Origin: Nitratireductor soli
Lineage (GTDB): Bacteria; Pseudomonadota; Alphaproteobacteria; Rhizobiales; Rhizobiaceae
Length of the DNA stretch: 64,000 bases
Direction: 5' to 3'
Assembly (NCBI RefSeq): GCF_001050155.1
Contig: NZ_LFVY01000012.1
Coordinates: forward strand, 124,001 to 188,000
Each line of letters opens with the position of its first letter. Positions within the stretch are counted from its first letter, which is position 1. Below the pieces are notes generated by a model. That model was not told the origin of the DNA. It saw nothing but the letters and a program-made list of their open reading frames with translations, and did no database searches. A program made the translations under genes and the position numbers. Positions 8,620 to 17,635 of the stretch are shown here, one piece after another.

Positions 8620-9689
8620 TGCACCTCCACGAAGCTTTCGCCGTCGAAGCGGAACAGGCGGTAGAAACCGGTCGTCGCATCGCCCTTGGCGTCGAAGGAG
8701 AGGGACCCCAGCGCCGTTGCGAAGGAGCCGGAGGAGAGCGCCGCGCCAACCGCGCCATCGGCGCCCGCATCGCGCATGGCCGCGACGGCGATCTCGGCGG
8801 CGGCGAAGCCCGGCAGCACGTAGCCGTCCGGCTCCACCTCAGCCTCGGCCAATGTGGCCAGGGCGTCCTTCGTGGCGATGTCGGCCCAGCGCGGCAGGCC
8901 GATCATCAGCGTGCCGACCGCCAGCGGCACCACACTGTCTTCGGCCCGCAGCGCCTCGCCGCCGGCAACCGTAATGGCATAGTCCATGCCTTTGGCGTCG
9001 CGCGACAGAATGGCGATGTCGCTGCGGTCTCCGCCGACGAAGATATGCGTGGCGCCGGCGCGCTTCAGCCGTCCCGCCAACCCGATCTGGTTGTCGAGCT
9101 GCGGCCGGAACGTGTCGACGAAGACCGGCTTCAACTCGCGCAGTTCGGCGGCGACGCGCAGATTTTCCGCCAGTTCCCGCCCGTAGATCGTGCCATCGTC
9201 GACGATGGCGAAAAATACCTCGCGCCAGCGCGGCACGAGAATGGCGGCAATCGCCTCGCGCTCGGCATCGGCACGCGGTGCGATGCGGAACACCGGCCAG
9301 CCGGTGCGCTCGCGCTGATCGGTCAGCGTCGCGGTCCGCACACCCGGCGTGACGACCGGGATGCCCGCCTCCTTGAACAGCGGCAGGGCGCTTTCGATGG
9401 CGTCCGTGCACAGGAAGCCGATGACGATCCTGACCTTGCGATCGATCAGCATGCGCGCGGCCTCAACGGCGCCCTCGCTGCTGCAGGAGGTGTCTGCCTC
9501 GACGATGGCATTCTCCCCCAGGCCCTGGCGTTTCGCCGCCACGCGCGCGCCGTCGAGCATCTGCTGTCCCAGTGCTGCAAATCCGCCGCTCAGCGGTGCG
9601 GCCACGCCGATCGACATCTCCTGGGCGCGCGCCTGCAGCGGCCACAGGGCCGCCAGATGAAACAGGACGATGAGAGCGAGGCAACGCAT
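8616..9689 (-). CDS. ABC transporter substrate-binding protein, Leu/Ile/Val-receptor type
   Basis: A 357-residue periplasmic binding protein of the type I fold used by branched-chain amino acid and amide importers. Signal peptide MRCLALIVLFHLAALWPLQARAQ; then MSIGVAAPLSGGFAALGQQMLDGARVAAKR, the typical N-lobe start, and VIGFLCTDAIESALPLFKEAGIPVVTPG. I chose the ATG at 9689 because the signal peptide begins there. No permease or ATPase gene is adjacent, so it either uses a remote transporter or acts as a sensor. Its stop overlaps the start of the P1-family hydrolase gene. Confidence 0.82.
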   Translation of the reverse strand: MRCLALIVLFHLAALWPLQARAQEMSIGVAAPLSGGFAALGQQMLDGARVAAKRQGLGENAIVEADTSCSSEGAVEAARMLIDRKVRIVIGFLCTDAIESALPLFKEAGIPVVTPGVRTATLTDQRERTGWPVFRIAPRADAEREAIAAILVPRWREVFFAIVDDGTIYGRELAENLRVAAELRELKPVFVDTFRPQLDNQIGLAGRLKRAGATHIFVGGDRSDIAILSRDAKGMDYAITVAGGEALRAEDSVVPLAVGTLMIGLPRWADIATKDALATLAEAEVEPDGYVLPGFAAAEIAVAAMRDAGADGAVGAALSSGSFATALGSLSFDAKGDATTGFYRLFRFDGESFVEVQ

Positions 9690-9737
9690 GTCTGGAGATC
9701 GATCACCCGGTTGATGGTCACGCAGTAGTGGTGCGAT

Positions 9738-9841
9738 CCCAACAGATGTTGCCATCTGTTGGGAAAAATCGCCCCACCAGATCAATAGCTTGTGGGCTGA
9801 CTTGTCGAAACAGATGGATACCATCTGTTTCGGTCAGACCG
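9738..9841 (-). repeat. Intergenic dyad repeat, GGTCTGACC family, copy 1
   Basis: Two perfect palindromes lie here: an 11-bp stem at 9738-9748/9753-9763 (CCCAACAGATG) with a 4-base loop, and a 12-bp stem at 9806-9817/9821-9832 (CGAAACAGATGG) with a 3-base loop. Both share the core ACAGATGG. Read on the minus strand, it starts GGTCTGACC, then AAACAGAT, and ends near a GGGGCGATTTTTCCC stretch, matching a second copy at 50858. The remainder of 9690-10055 shows no gene. The element sits between divergent genes. Confidence 0.65.
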
Positions 9842-10055
9842 CTAGCATGAGAATCAGGCCGCCCGCACGGCAGCTTAAACCCAAAAGCCGCAGAACTGGT
9901 AAAGCGCCATCGCCTCGCCGGCAAGCGGGTCCACGCGGCGGACCATGGCTCGTGGCGTACTGCTTTCTGCCGATTTGGCCTGTCGGCACCGCCGTCTCCT
10001 TGGTAAGGCTCTTGTCCAAACCTATATCGCACGTGAAGAGCTGGAAGATTTGATT

Positions 10056-10550
10056 GTGCTGAAGACCAACGAGATCGAGCCGCGCCATTACCGCGACGCC
10101 ATGGCCCGCTTTGCCGGCGCCGTGCACGTCGTCACCACCGATGGCCCCGCCGGGCGGCGCGGCGTCACCGCCATCGCCGCCTGTTCGGTCTCCGACAATC
10201 CGCCGACCGTGCTCGTCTGCCTCAACCGCGAAAACCCCAACAATGCGTGCTTTGTTGAAAACGGCGTCTTCGCGCTGAACACGCTGGCCGCCGGCCAGGA
10301 AGAGATTTCCAACGCTTTCTCAGGCCTCACCGGCCTGCCGCCGGAGGACCGTTTCGGGCTCGCCGAATGGGAAACCATCGCCACGGGTGCGCCGACCCTG
10401 CCGGGTTCGGTCGCCGTGTTCGACTGCCACATCGTCGAAACGCTCGATCTGGCGACGCACCGGGTCTATTTCGGCCGCGTCGCGGGTCTCAGCATCGGCG
10501 CGAATTTGCGCCCGCTCATCTATCATGATCGCGGTTACCGGGTATTGTAG
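10056..10550 (+). CDS. RutF-like NAD(P)H:flavin reductase
   Basis: A 164-residue protein of the HpaC/RutF flavin reductase-like FMN-binding fold. It would supply reduced FMN to a partner monooxygenase. The stretch EIEPRHYRDAMARFAGAVHVVTTDGPAGRRGVTAIAACSVSDNPPTVLVCLNR matches the family start, and FALNTLAAGQEEISNAFSG, ETIATGAPTLPGSVAVFDC and PLIYHDRGYRVL complete it. The open frame extends upstream to 9945 but family length suggests the GTG at 10056; ATG 10101 is too late because it loses conserved residues. No monooxygenase gene is adjacent, so the partner is unknown. Confidence 0.8.
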   Translation: MLKTNEIEPRHYRDAMARFAGAVHVVTTDGPAGRRGVTAIAACSVSDNPPTVLVCLNRENPNNACFVENGVFALNTLAAGQEEISNAFSGLTGLPPEDRFGLAEWETIATGAPTLPGSVAVFDCHIVETLDLATHRVYFGRVAGLSIGANLRPLIYHDRGYRVL

Positions 10551-10576
10551 AGCGACGAGAAACGCACAGGGGCACG

Positions 10577-11491
10577 ATGTCAAACGCAAAACCCCACCGC
10601 ATGCCGCAATCCATCGACGAGACGCTGGAACTGCTGACCGCCGGCGGCTATGTGGCCGACCGTGCCCTGGCGACGGTCCTGTTCCTCAGCCTGACCATGC
10701 AGCGCCCGCTGTTCCTCGAAGGCGAGGCGGGCGTCGGCAAGACCGAGATCGCCAAGGTTCTGGCCGCCGGCCTCGGTCGCCGGCTGATCCGCCTGCAGTG
10801 CTATGAGGGCCTCGACGTTTCCTCGGCCGTCTATGAATGGAATTACGCCGCCCAGATGATCGAGATCCGCATGGCGGAAGCCGCCGGCATCCATGACCGC
10901 TCGGAGATGGAAAGCGGCGTGTTCTCCGAAAAATACCTGATCCGCCGCCCGGTGCTGGAAGCGCTGGAAGGCGGCATTGGCGGCGCGCCCGTCTTCCTGA
11001 TCGACGAGCTCGACCGGGCCGACGAGGCGTTCGAGGCCTATCTCCTCGAGGTCCTGTCCGATTACCAGGTCAGCGTTCCCGAACTTGGCACCATCCGCGC
11101 CGAGGAGCCGCCGATCGTCGTCATCACCACCAACCGGACGCGCGAGATACACGACGCGCTGAAGCGCCGCTGCCTCTATCACTGGGTCGATTATCCCGAC
11201 GCCGCGCGCGAACTGGAAATCCTTGTCCGCAAGGCGCCGCATGCCAACCGGCAGCTCGCCGGAGAGGTGGTGGCCTTCGTCCAGAAACTGCGCCAGCTCG
11301 ACCTTTTCAAGGCCCCCGGCGTTGCCGAGACGCTCGATTGGGCAACCGCGCTGACGGCGCTCGGCAAGGATCGGCTCGACGCCGAGACCATGTCCGACAC
11401 GATGGGCGTGCTGCTGAAATACCAGGACGACATTGCGCGTCTGGAGGAAGGCGAGGGCCGGCGCATCCTCGACGAGGTGAAGGCCGGTTAG
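10577..11491 (+). CDS. MoxR-type AAA+ ATPase (CoxD-like)
   Basis: A 304-residue MoxR-family ATPase. Walker A is GEAGVGKTE (about residues 49-57), Walker B is VFLIDELDRADEAF, sensor 1 is VVITTNRTREIHDAL and the arginine-finger region is ALKRRCLYHWVDYP. MoxR proteins work as metalloenzyme chaperones with a VWA partner. The next gene is exactly such a partner, and XdhC and MobA-like genes follow, matching the CoxD role in inserting the sulfurated Mo/Cu site of carbon monoxide dehydrogenase-type enzymes. First gene of a tightly packed operon that runs to 16314. Confidence 0.9.
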   Translation: MSNAKPHRMPQSIDETLELLTAGGYVADRALATVLFLSLTMQRPLFLEGEAGVGKTEIAKVLAAGLGRRLIRLQCYEGLDVSSAVYEWNYAAQMIEIRMAEAAGIHDRSEMESGVFSEKYLIRRPVLEALEGGIGGAPVFLIDELDRADEAFEAYLLEVLSDYQVSVPELGTIRAEEPPIVVITTNRTREIHDALKRRCLYHWVDYPDAARELEILVRKAPHANRQLAGEVVAFVQKLRQLDLFKAPGVAETLDWATALTALGKDRLDAETMSDTMGVLLKYQDDIARLEEGEGRRILDEVKAG

Positions 11492-11522
11492 GATGACGCC
11501 CGGCAGCGACAGGACAACGACC

Positions 11523-12752
11523 ATGAACCAGCCGCAATCCGCGCGTCTGGCGGACCGGATCGTCGGCTTTGCCCGCATGCTGCGCCGCGCCGGCATGCGT
11601 GTCGGTCCGGCCGCCGTGATGGACGCCATCCAGGCCGTGCTCGCGGTCGGCATCGAGCGGCGTGAGGATTTTTACTGGACCCTGCACGCGACGCTGGTCT
11701 CGCGCCACGAGGACCATGCGCTGTTCGAGGCGGCGTTCCGTCTCTATTGGGCGCGCCGCGAGGATCGCGACGATGCCGCGGACGACGATGGCGAAGAGGC
11801 CGAGGTGCTGCGCGAGAAGCCGCGCGCCGCCGACCGCCGCGCCGAGGATGCGCTGGACGAGGAGCGCCGCGGCATTCTGCGCAAGCGGCCCGAATTCGAG
11901 CTCGACGCGCGTCTCTCCTTCACGGCGATGGAGGTTCTGCGCAACAAGGATTTCGCCCAGATGTCGGCGGCGGAACTGGCCGAGGCGCGGCTTGCGCTGC
12001 GCGATCTCGTCCTGCCGTTCGACCGGGTGGCGACGCGCCGCTTCAGGCCCGATCCGCACGGCGTCCGTATCGACCCGCGCGCCATGCTGCGTGTCAGTCT
12101 CAGGACCGGCGGCGATCTGATCCTGCCCAAATTCCGCTCGCCTCGGCGCGTTTCTCCACCACTGGTCGCACTTGTCGATATCTCCGGCTCGATGAGCCAG
12201 TATTCGCGCATCTTCCTGCATTTCCTCCATGCATTGACCGAAAAGCGCCGCCGCGTGGCGAGCTTCACCTTCGGCACGCGGCTCACCAACATCACCCGCC
12301 CGCTCACCCGCCGCGATCCCGACGAGGCGCTTGCCGAGGCGTCGAGGGCGGTACGCGACTGGTCGGGCGGCACGCGCATCGGCGCGGCGCTGGAAGAGTT
12401 CAACCGCCTGTGGTCGCGCCGCGTTCTGGGGCAGGGGGCGATCGTCCTGCTGATCACCGACGGGCTGGAGCGCGACCACATCGACGTCTTGTCGCGCGAG
12501 ATGGAGCGGCTGCACAAATCCTGCCGCCGGTTGATCTGGCTCAACCCGCTGCTCGGCTTCGAGGGGTTCGAGCCGCGCGCGCGGGGCATGCGCGCCATGC
12601 TGCCGCATGTCGACGAACTGCGCCCGGTCCACACGCTCGACGCGCTGTCGGACCTTTGTGCCGCCCTCGTCGGCACGGCCACGCTCCGCGGGGACTTGGC
12701 ACCCGGCCATCAGCATGCCCATATGGGAAGTGGGAGAAATGCCTATGTCTGA
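11523..12752 (+). CDS. VWA domain protein, CoxE family
   Basis: About 409 residues. The N-terminal part (RLADRIVGFARMLRRAGMRVGP) is the start of the CoxE-like domain, followed by a charged linker rich in Asp, Glu and Arg (around residues 80-125). The C-terminal von Willebrand factor A domain has the MIDAS motif DISGSMS, then a Thr in GGTRIGAAL and an Asp in LLITDGLERD. It is the partner of the preceding MoxR ATPase. ATG 11493, one base after the moxR stop, is an alternative start; I prefer 11523 for its AGGA site and family length. Its end overlaps the xdhC-type gene by 8 bases. Confidence 0.85.
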   Translation: MNQPQSARLADRIVGFARMLRRAGMRVGPAAVMDAIQAVLAVGIERREDFYWTLHATLVSRHEDHALFEAAFRLYWARREDRDDAADDDGEEAEVLREKPRAADRRAEDALDEERRGILRKRPEFELDARLSFTAMEVLRNKDFAQMSAAELAEARLALRDLVLPFDRVATRRFRPDPHGVRIDPRAMLRVSLRTGGDLILPKFRSPRRVSPPLVALVDISGSMSQYSRIFLHFLHALTEKRRRVASFTFGTRLTNITRPLTRRDPDEALAEASRAVRDWSGGTRIGAALEEFNRLWSRRVLGQGAIVLLITDGLERDHIDVLSREMERLHKSCRRLIWLNPLLGFEGFEPRARGMRAMLPHVDELRPVHTLDALSDLCAALVGTATLRGDLAPGHQHAHMGSGRNAYV

Positions 12753-13095
12753 CACAAATGAACAGTTCGGCAAACAAACCCGTCAGGACGATCCGCTGAT
12801 GATCGCCGAGGACTGGATGAAGGCCGGCCGTGATGTGGCGATCGCCACCGTGGTCGAGACCTGGGGCTCGGCGCCGCGCCCGGTCGGCAGCCATCTGGTG
12901 ATCGACGCCGAGGGCAATTTCGAAGGCTCGGTCTCCGGCGGCTGCGTCGAGGGCGCTGTCGTGGCCGAGGCCGCCGACGTGCTGGCGCAAGGCACGCCGC
13001 GCATGCTCGAATTCGGCGTCGCCGACGAGACCGCCTGGGAAGTTGGTCTGTCCTGCGGCGGCCGCATCAAGGTTTTCGTCGAAAGGCTCGGCTAG
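12745..13095 (+). CDS. XdhC/CoxI family protein, N-terminal domain only
   Basis: A 116-residue stand-alone XdhC_CoxI domain. Diagnostic residues are ATVVETWGSAPRPVGSHLVID and the SGGCVEGAVVAEA loop with the conserved Cys. XdhC binds molybdenum cofactor, protects its sulfurated form and delivers it to xanthine dehydrogenase-type enzymes. Here the usual C-terminal Rossmann part is encoded separately by the next gene, whose GTG start overlaps this stop. I take ATG 12745 because a GGGAG site lies 8 bases upstream; ATG 12739 is too close to it. Confidence 0.87.
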   Translation: MSDTNEQFGKQTRQDDPLMIAEDWMKAGRDVAIATVVETWGSAPRPVGSHLVIDAEGNFEGSVSGGCVEGAVVAEAADVLAQGTPRMLEFGVADETAWEVGLSCGGRIKVFVERLG

Positions 13096-13814
13096 TGGAT
13101 CCGCTGTCGCTGAAAAAACTCAACGCGCTGCGCCGTGAGCGCCGGGCGGCGATCCTGCTGACCGAACTAACCGACGGCCGCGACCGCGTGATCCGCGAGG
13201 GCGACCCGGTGGCAGGTAGCCTCGGCGAGGCCGTCGCCCGCGCCTTCCGCTCGGGCCGCTCGGGTGCCGTCGAGATCGACGGCAACAGCTTCTTCCTCAA
13301 CGTGCACCTGCCGCCGCCGCGCCTGGTGGTGATCGGCGCCGTCCATATCAGCCAGGCGCTGGCGCCGATGGCCCGCATCGCCGGTTTCGACCTGACGATC
13401 ATCGACCCGCGCACGGCCTTTGCCTCGCCCGACCGCTTCCCCGGCGTCGACCTGCATGCCGAATGGCCCGACGAGGTGCTGAAAAGCGCCCCGCTCGATG
13501 CCTATACGGCGCTGGCCGCGCTCACCCACGATCCGAAGATCGACGATCCGGCCATCCTGGCGGCGCTGAAGGCGGAATGTTTTTACATCGGTGCGCTCGG
13601 CAGCCGCAAAACCCACGCCAAGCGGGTCGAGCGGCTGATGGCCGCCGGCGCAAAAAGCGAAGCCGTCGCGCGCATCGAAGCGCCCATCGGCCTCGACATC
13701 GGGGCGTCGACCCCGGCGGAGATCGCCGTGGCCGTGCTTGGTTCGGTCATCGCCGCGTTGCGCTCGCGCGGGCTGATGGCCAAGGATGGAACTGGCAAGG
13801 AACAGGCGGCGTGA
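13095..13814 (+). CDS. XdhC family protein with Rossmann domain (C-terminal half)
   Basis: 239 residues. Residues about 75-110 hold the Rossmann-like LVVIGAVHISQALAPMARIAGFDLTIIDPR; then ALTHDPKIDDPAILAALKAECFYIGALGSRKTHAKRVERL and IEAPIGLDIGASTPAEIAVAVLGSVIAA, all hallmarks of XdhC_C. The canonical GAG/GxGHVA loop reads GAVHISQA. Start is GTG at 13095, sharing bases with the upstream TAG, and the end overlaps the next GTG (GTGA). With the preceding gene it forms a split XdhC, as in CoxF/CoxI-type systems. Confidence 0.87.
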   Translation: MDPLSLKKLNALRRERRAAILLTELTDGRDRVIREGDPVAGSLGEAVARAFRSGRSGAVEIDGNSFFLNVHLPPPRLVVIGAVHISQALAPMARIAGFDLTIIDPRTAFASPDRFPGVDLHAEWPDEVLKSAPLDAYTALAALTHDPKIDDPAILAALKAECFYIGALGSRKTHAKRVERLMAAGAKSEAVARIEAPIGLDIGASTPAEIAVAVLGSVIAALRSRGLMAKDGTGKEQAA

Positions 13815-15421
13815 AATTCGGGCCGGTTTCCATCGACGATGCGGAAGGCGCGGTTCTGGCGCACGCGACGCTCGCCGGCGACAAGCGGCTGCGCAAGGCG
13901 CACCGGCTGACGGCTGAGGACATCGCGTCGTTGAAGGCAGCGGGCGTCGAGACGGTTGTCGCCGCGCGTCTGGCTCCAGGCGATCTCGGCGAGGATGCGG
14001 CGGCCGAACGGCTGGCGCGCCTCTTCGTCACGCCGGGCATCAATGCGCGTGCGCCCTCGACGGGGCGGGTCAATCTCTACGCGGTCACCGCCGGCCTGTT
14101 CACCGTCGACAAGGCGGTGATCGACGCCTTCAACCGGGTCGATCCGGCGATCACCATCGCCACCTTGTCGCCTTTCGCCGCCGTCGGCGCCGGGCAGATG
14201 GTGGCGACCGTCAAGATCATCCCCTTCGCCGTTGCCGAAGCGCGCGTCGCCGAAGCCGCCGAGACCGTGGCCGGCCGGGAAGCCTTCGCCGTCCGGCCCT
14301 TCACGGCCCGGCGTATCGGCGTGGTGCAAACGGTGCTGCCCAGCCTGAAGACGAGCGTGCTCGATAAGACGACGCGCATCACCGCCGAGCGCCTGGCGCG
14401 CTCGGGCAGCACGGTGGGCCGCGAATTGCGCCCGATGCACGAGGAAGAGGCCGTCGCTGGCGCCATCGGTGCTCTGGTTGACGAAAGCGATCTCCTGCTG
14501 GTGTTCGGTGCTTCGGCGGTCTGCGATGCGGACGACGTGATCCCGGCGGCCATCCGCCGCGCCGGCGGGCATGTCGAGCGTGTCGGCATGCCGGTCGATC
14601 CGGGCAACCTTCTGGTGCTGGGCGAGATTGCCGGCAAGCCGGTGATCGGCGCGCCCGGCTGCGCCCGCAGCCCGAAGATCAACGGGTTCGACTGGATTCT
14701 CGACCGGCTGATGGCTGACCTCGACGTTTCGGCGTCGGACATGGGAGGCATGGGCGTCGGCGGTCTCCTGGCGGAAATTCCGACCCGCCCGCAGCCGCGC
14801 GAAACATTGCGGCAGGCGCGGCCCCTGCCGGTGTGGGGCGTGCTGCTGGCCGCCGGCCAGTCGCGGCGCATGGGCGCGCGCAACAAGCTGCTGGCCGATT
14901 TCGCCGGCACGCCCCTGGTGCGCCGCACAGCCATCGAGCTTGCCCGAAGCCATGCCGACGGTGCGGTTGCCGTGCTCGGCCATCAGGCCGACCGTCTGCG
15001 CGCCGCGCTGCAGGGGCTCGATCTGCTCGAAGTCGTCAATCCGGCCTATGCGGATGGCCTGTCGACCTCGCTGCGCGCCGGAGTCAAGGCGCTGCCGGAG
15101 GATGCCGCCGGCGCCTTGATCGTGCTGGCCGACATGCCCGGCATTGCAGCGAGCGCTCTCGACCGGTTGATCGATGCCTTCCGCAAGGCGGGCGGCAACA
15201 GCGTGGTGCGCGCCACGCACAATGGCAAGCGCGGCAATCCCGTGCTTCTGCCGCGCGCCCTGTTTGCCGAGATCGAGCGCCTGCGGGGCGATACGGGCGC
15301 CCGTCATGTGGTCGAGCAAGGGCTTTTCGCCGTCATCGACGTGGAGATCGGTGCTGCCGCCCACCTTGACGTGGACACGCCGGAAGCGCTCGAGCAAGCC
15401 GGCGGCGTGCTGACTCTATGA
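13811..15421 (+). CDS. Fused molybdopterin-binding protein and MobA-like nucleotidyltransferase
   Basis: 536 residues in two parts. Residues 1 to about 340 form a MoaB/Mog/MoeA-like molybdopterin-binding region (opening VSIDDAEGAVLAHATLAGDKRLRKAHRLTAED; core LLLVFGASAVCDADDVIPAAIRRAGGHVERVGMPVDPGNL). Residues about 345-536 form an NTP-transferase of the MobA/MocA type with the nucleotide loop LAAGQSRRMGARNKLLADF and the later LADMPGIAASALDRLI and GNPVLLPRALF. It likely attaches CMP to molybdopterin to make the MCD cofactor used by molybdenum hydroxylases. GTG start overlaps the previous stop; its own stop overlaps the next start. Confidence 0.88.
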   Translation: MKFGPVSIDDAEGAVLAHATLAGDKRLRKAHRLTAEDIASLKAAGVETVVAARLAPGDLGEDAAAERLARLFVTPGINARAPSTGRVNLYAVTAGLFTVDKAVIDAFNRVDPAITIATLSPFAAVGAGQMVATVKIIPFAVAEARVAEAAETVAGREAFAVRPFTARRIGVVQTVLPSLKTSVLDKTTRITAERLARSGSTVGRELRPMHEEEAVAGAIGALVDESDLLLVFGASAVCDADDVIPAAIRRAGGHVERVGMPVDPGNLLVLGEIAGKPVIGAPGCARSPKINGFDWILDRLMADLDVSASDMGGMGVGGLLAEIPTRPQPRETLRQARPLPVWGVLLAAGQSRRMGARNKLLADFAGTPLVRRTAIELARSHADGAVAVLGHQADRLRAALQGLDLLEVVNPAYADGLSTSLRAGVKALPEDAAGALIVLADMPGIAASALDRLIDAFRKAGGNSVVRATHNGKRGNPVLLPRALFAEIERLRGDTGARHVVEQGLFAVIDVEIGAAAHLDVDTPEALEQAGGVLTL

Positions 15422-16314
15422 GTTCGATTTCTCCTGCAAGCCTTTGTTACTACGTGGTTTTCTTGGCGCTCTTTGCGGCCGCATCACTGCTGCCGGCGCA
15501 GGCGCTTGAACTCGTCCCGCAGAAGGATCGCCTGTTTGCCTATCCGGCCCTCTTGTCGTCAAGCGGCGACGGCGCCTACCGCGTCGTCGACTATCGCGAG
15601 ATGCGCGACATCAACGGGCGCGACGACATTCCCGAAAAGCGGGTCAATGGACGCTACATCTCCACCGGAGTGCGCCGTATGCAGCAGGATCTGGCGCTGG
15701 AAACGCCGGTCGGCACCATTCGCCATATCGCCGTTGGCGCGCAGGAAGACGCGAGCGCCATCGTGCTCTACCTGCATGGCCAGGGCGGCAGTCGCCGCCA
15801 GGGTGCCGACGATTTCACCTTCGGTGGCAATTTCAACCGCATCAAGAACCTGATGGCCAACAGCGGCGGGCTGTATCTGTCGCCCGACTTTTCCGACTTC
15901 GCCGACCAGGGCGCCCGCGAGATCGCCACGCTGATCGCCCATTACGCAGCCCGCTCGCCGGCTGCGCCCGTTTTCGTCGCCTGCGGCTCGATGGGCGGCG
16001 CGCTGTGCTGGGCGCTGGCGCGCGATGAAAAAACGGCAAGTCGTCTCGGCGGCCTGTTGCTGTTGGGATCAATGTGGGACGAGGCGTTCTTGAAAAGCCC
16101 GGCCTTTGCCGCGCGCGTGCCCGTCTTCTTCGGCCATGGCAGCCGCGACCCGGTGTTCGCCGTCGACAAGCAGGAAGCCTTCTTCAACCGCATCCGCCAG
16201 GGCGCGTCGAACTATCCGGCCCGCTTCGTGCGGTTCGAGACCGGCACGCACGGCACGCCGATCCGCATGACCGACTGGCGCGAAACGCTGAACTGGATGC
16301 TGGCCAGCCGTTGA
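15418..16314 (+). CDS. Secreted alpha/beta hydrolase
   Basis: 298 residues with an N-terminal hydrophobic signal (YYVVFLALFAAASLLPAQALE). Catalytic features: oxyanion region VLYLHGQGGSRRQGAD, nucleophile elbow ACGSMGGALC, Asp in GHGSRDPVFAV and His in ETGTHGTPIRM, giving a complete triad. The enzyme should act in the periplasm or be membrane-tethered; substrate unknown. The start overlaps the stop of the molybdenum cofactor gene (ATGA), so it rides on that operon although no link to cofactor work is evident. A RIME-like repeat begins right after its stop. Confidence 0.78.
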   Translation: MSSISPASLCYYVVFLALFAAASLLPAQALELVPQKDRLFAYPALLSSSGDGAYRVVDYREMRDINGRDDIPEKRVNGRYISTGVRRMQQDLALETPVGTIRHIAVGAQEDASAIVLYLHGQGGSRRQGADDFTFGGNFNRIKNLMANSGGLYLSPDFSDFADQGAREIATLIAHYAARSPAAPVFVACGSMGGALCWALARDEKTASRLGGLLLLGSMWDEAFLKSPAFAARVPVFFGHGSRDPVFAVDKQEAFFNRIRQGASNYPARFVRFETGTHGTPIRMTDWRETLNWMLASR

Positions 16315-16315
16315 G

Positions 16316-16380
16316 TTCTATCTCTTTGTTTTTCCGCATTTATGCGGACGCCAGGTGATTCCACCTGACTGCAAAATGCT
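16316..16380. repeat. RIME-like palindromic repeat, copy A (half element)
   Basis: About 65 bases holding the half made of CCGCATTTATGCGG-type and CAGGTGATTCCACCTG-type palindromes and ending GCAAAATGCT. It lacks the second half (the CGTGCG...CGCACGG palindrome) seen in fuller copies at 28334, 34433 and 51301. It fills the gap between convergent genes, touching the stop of the DUF1176 gene. Confidence 0.75.
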
Positions 16381-17409
16381 CTACGGCCCGGTGTGGTAGT
16401 CGAGCAGGGTGATGGGATCGACCTCGCCATTGTAGGACGCGTCCACGTCATACTTGACCAGCGAGAAACTGCCCTCGCGGAAGATCCACGTGCCGCTTGC
16501 CGACGCGTCGCCGATGCCGCGCCATTTGGCATAGGAGGTCAGCGTCAGCGTTTGCGGATCATAGTCGGAATTTACCAGCTGGCGGTCGGCCTTGTAGCCG
16601 ATGATGCGCACCTCCTCGACCTTGCCGTCGGTGTCGTCGTTCTCGTACTGGACATCGATCTCGGGCGTCGCAAACTGCAACAGCGATACGCTGCCTTCCT
16701 CATTTGCCATCAGGTAGACATGCAACGCGTTATAGGCGCCGCGATCGCAATGGAAACGGAACAGACGCGCCTCGTGCTTGGGCGTGTCCTCGCTCTCGTA
16801 TGAATAGTTGAACGGGATCGAATAGGCCCGTGGTTCGGCCTCCGCCGTATCGCTCGGCGCCGTGCAGGTCTGGCCATAGGCGGAGGCGAACAGCGCCTTG
16901 GCATCAGCCAGCACGACATCGCTTTCGACCGGATCACCTTCGCCACAGCTTGCCGGCAGCGCATCCTCCAGGTCGCCTTCGGCAGGCTTCAGCGCGGCCT
17001 TTTCGATGTGCATCGGGGTGTAGGGCGTGCCCTGGATCTGCGGGTTGGAGAGGCGCAGCGTGTAGCAGCCGGCAAAAACCTGCTCGCCGCCATCCTTCGC
17101 CGTGGCGCGGATCGCCACCGGCAGCGCATAATAGATGCTGCCCGCCGCGCCCTGTGACGTGGTGGTGCCGGTTGCCAGCGTCACACGGTCCGTGTCGGCG
17201 AAGCCTTCCTGATAGGTATCGAGGCTGGCGGCCGGCGGTGTCGAGAAATAGTCGAAGGCGCGCGCATATTCCTGGCGATTGACGGCGTTGTACAGGGAGC
17301 GCAGCAGCGCCTCCGGGCTCGACCTGTCGTCGAGATAGGCGTCCTGCGCCAATGCCGGCGTCTGCAGGGCGGCGATCAGAACGGCGGTCACGATTGCGGG
17401 TCTCGTCAT
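16381..17409 (-). CDS. DUF1176 family secreted protein
   Basis: A 342-residue exported protein. Signal peptide MTRPAIVTAVLIAALQTPALAQ; residues about 28-80 hold a segment with paired helices (SSPEALLRSLYNAVNRQEYARAFDYF). The C-terminal DUF1176 part is recognised by KWRGIGDASASGTWIFREGSFSLVKYDVD. I chose ATG 17409 because the signal peptide starts there; the frame upstream is unlike coding sequence. No function is known for the domain. The RIME repeat abuts its TAG stop. The 226 bases upstream, to the divergent J-domain gene, have no other gene. Confidence 0.78.
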   Translation of the reverse strand: MTRPAIVTAVLIAALQTPALAQDAYLDDRSSPEALLRSLYNAVNRQEYARAFDYFSTPPAASLDTYQEGFADTDRVTLATGTTTSQGAAGSIYYALPVAIRATAKDGGEQVFAGCYTLRLSNPQIQGTPYTPMHIEKAALKPAEGDLEDALPASCGEGDPVESDVVLADAKALFASAYGQTCTAPSDTAEAEPRAYSIPFNYSYESEDTPKHEARLFRFHCDRGAYNALHVYLMANEEGSVSLLQFATPEIDVQYENDDTDGKVEEVRIIGYKADRQLVNSDYDPQTLTLTSYAKWRGIGDASASGTWIFREGSFSLVKYDVDASYNGEVDPITLLDYHTGP

Positions 17410-17635
17410 GGGATCTCCTCTGCGTTCGGCGAGCGCGAGCCTATCGGAAGGAACGGCGAATCGGAATCGATAATAAAACCGCCAGCATGGGTGCATTATG
17501 TCATCATCCGCGCCGCGTGCATTTCGCCGATGCTTCAAATAGACTGTTGCGCGGCAGATGTTTTTTAACCGCCTGCGGCTAACAATCCGCCTTGGCAGCA
17601 CAAGGCAGGCCGGCGGTTCAAGGGTGACAAGAGGC

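Noticed and set aside
9718-10032. 104-codon minus-strand frame before the flavin reductase
   Set aside because: It consists of the dyad repeat and upstream sequence of a divergent gene; composition is not coding and no start signal was seen.
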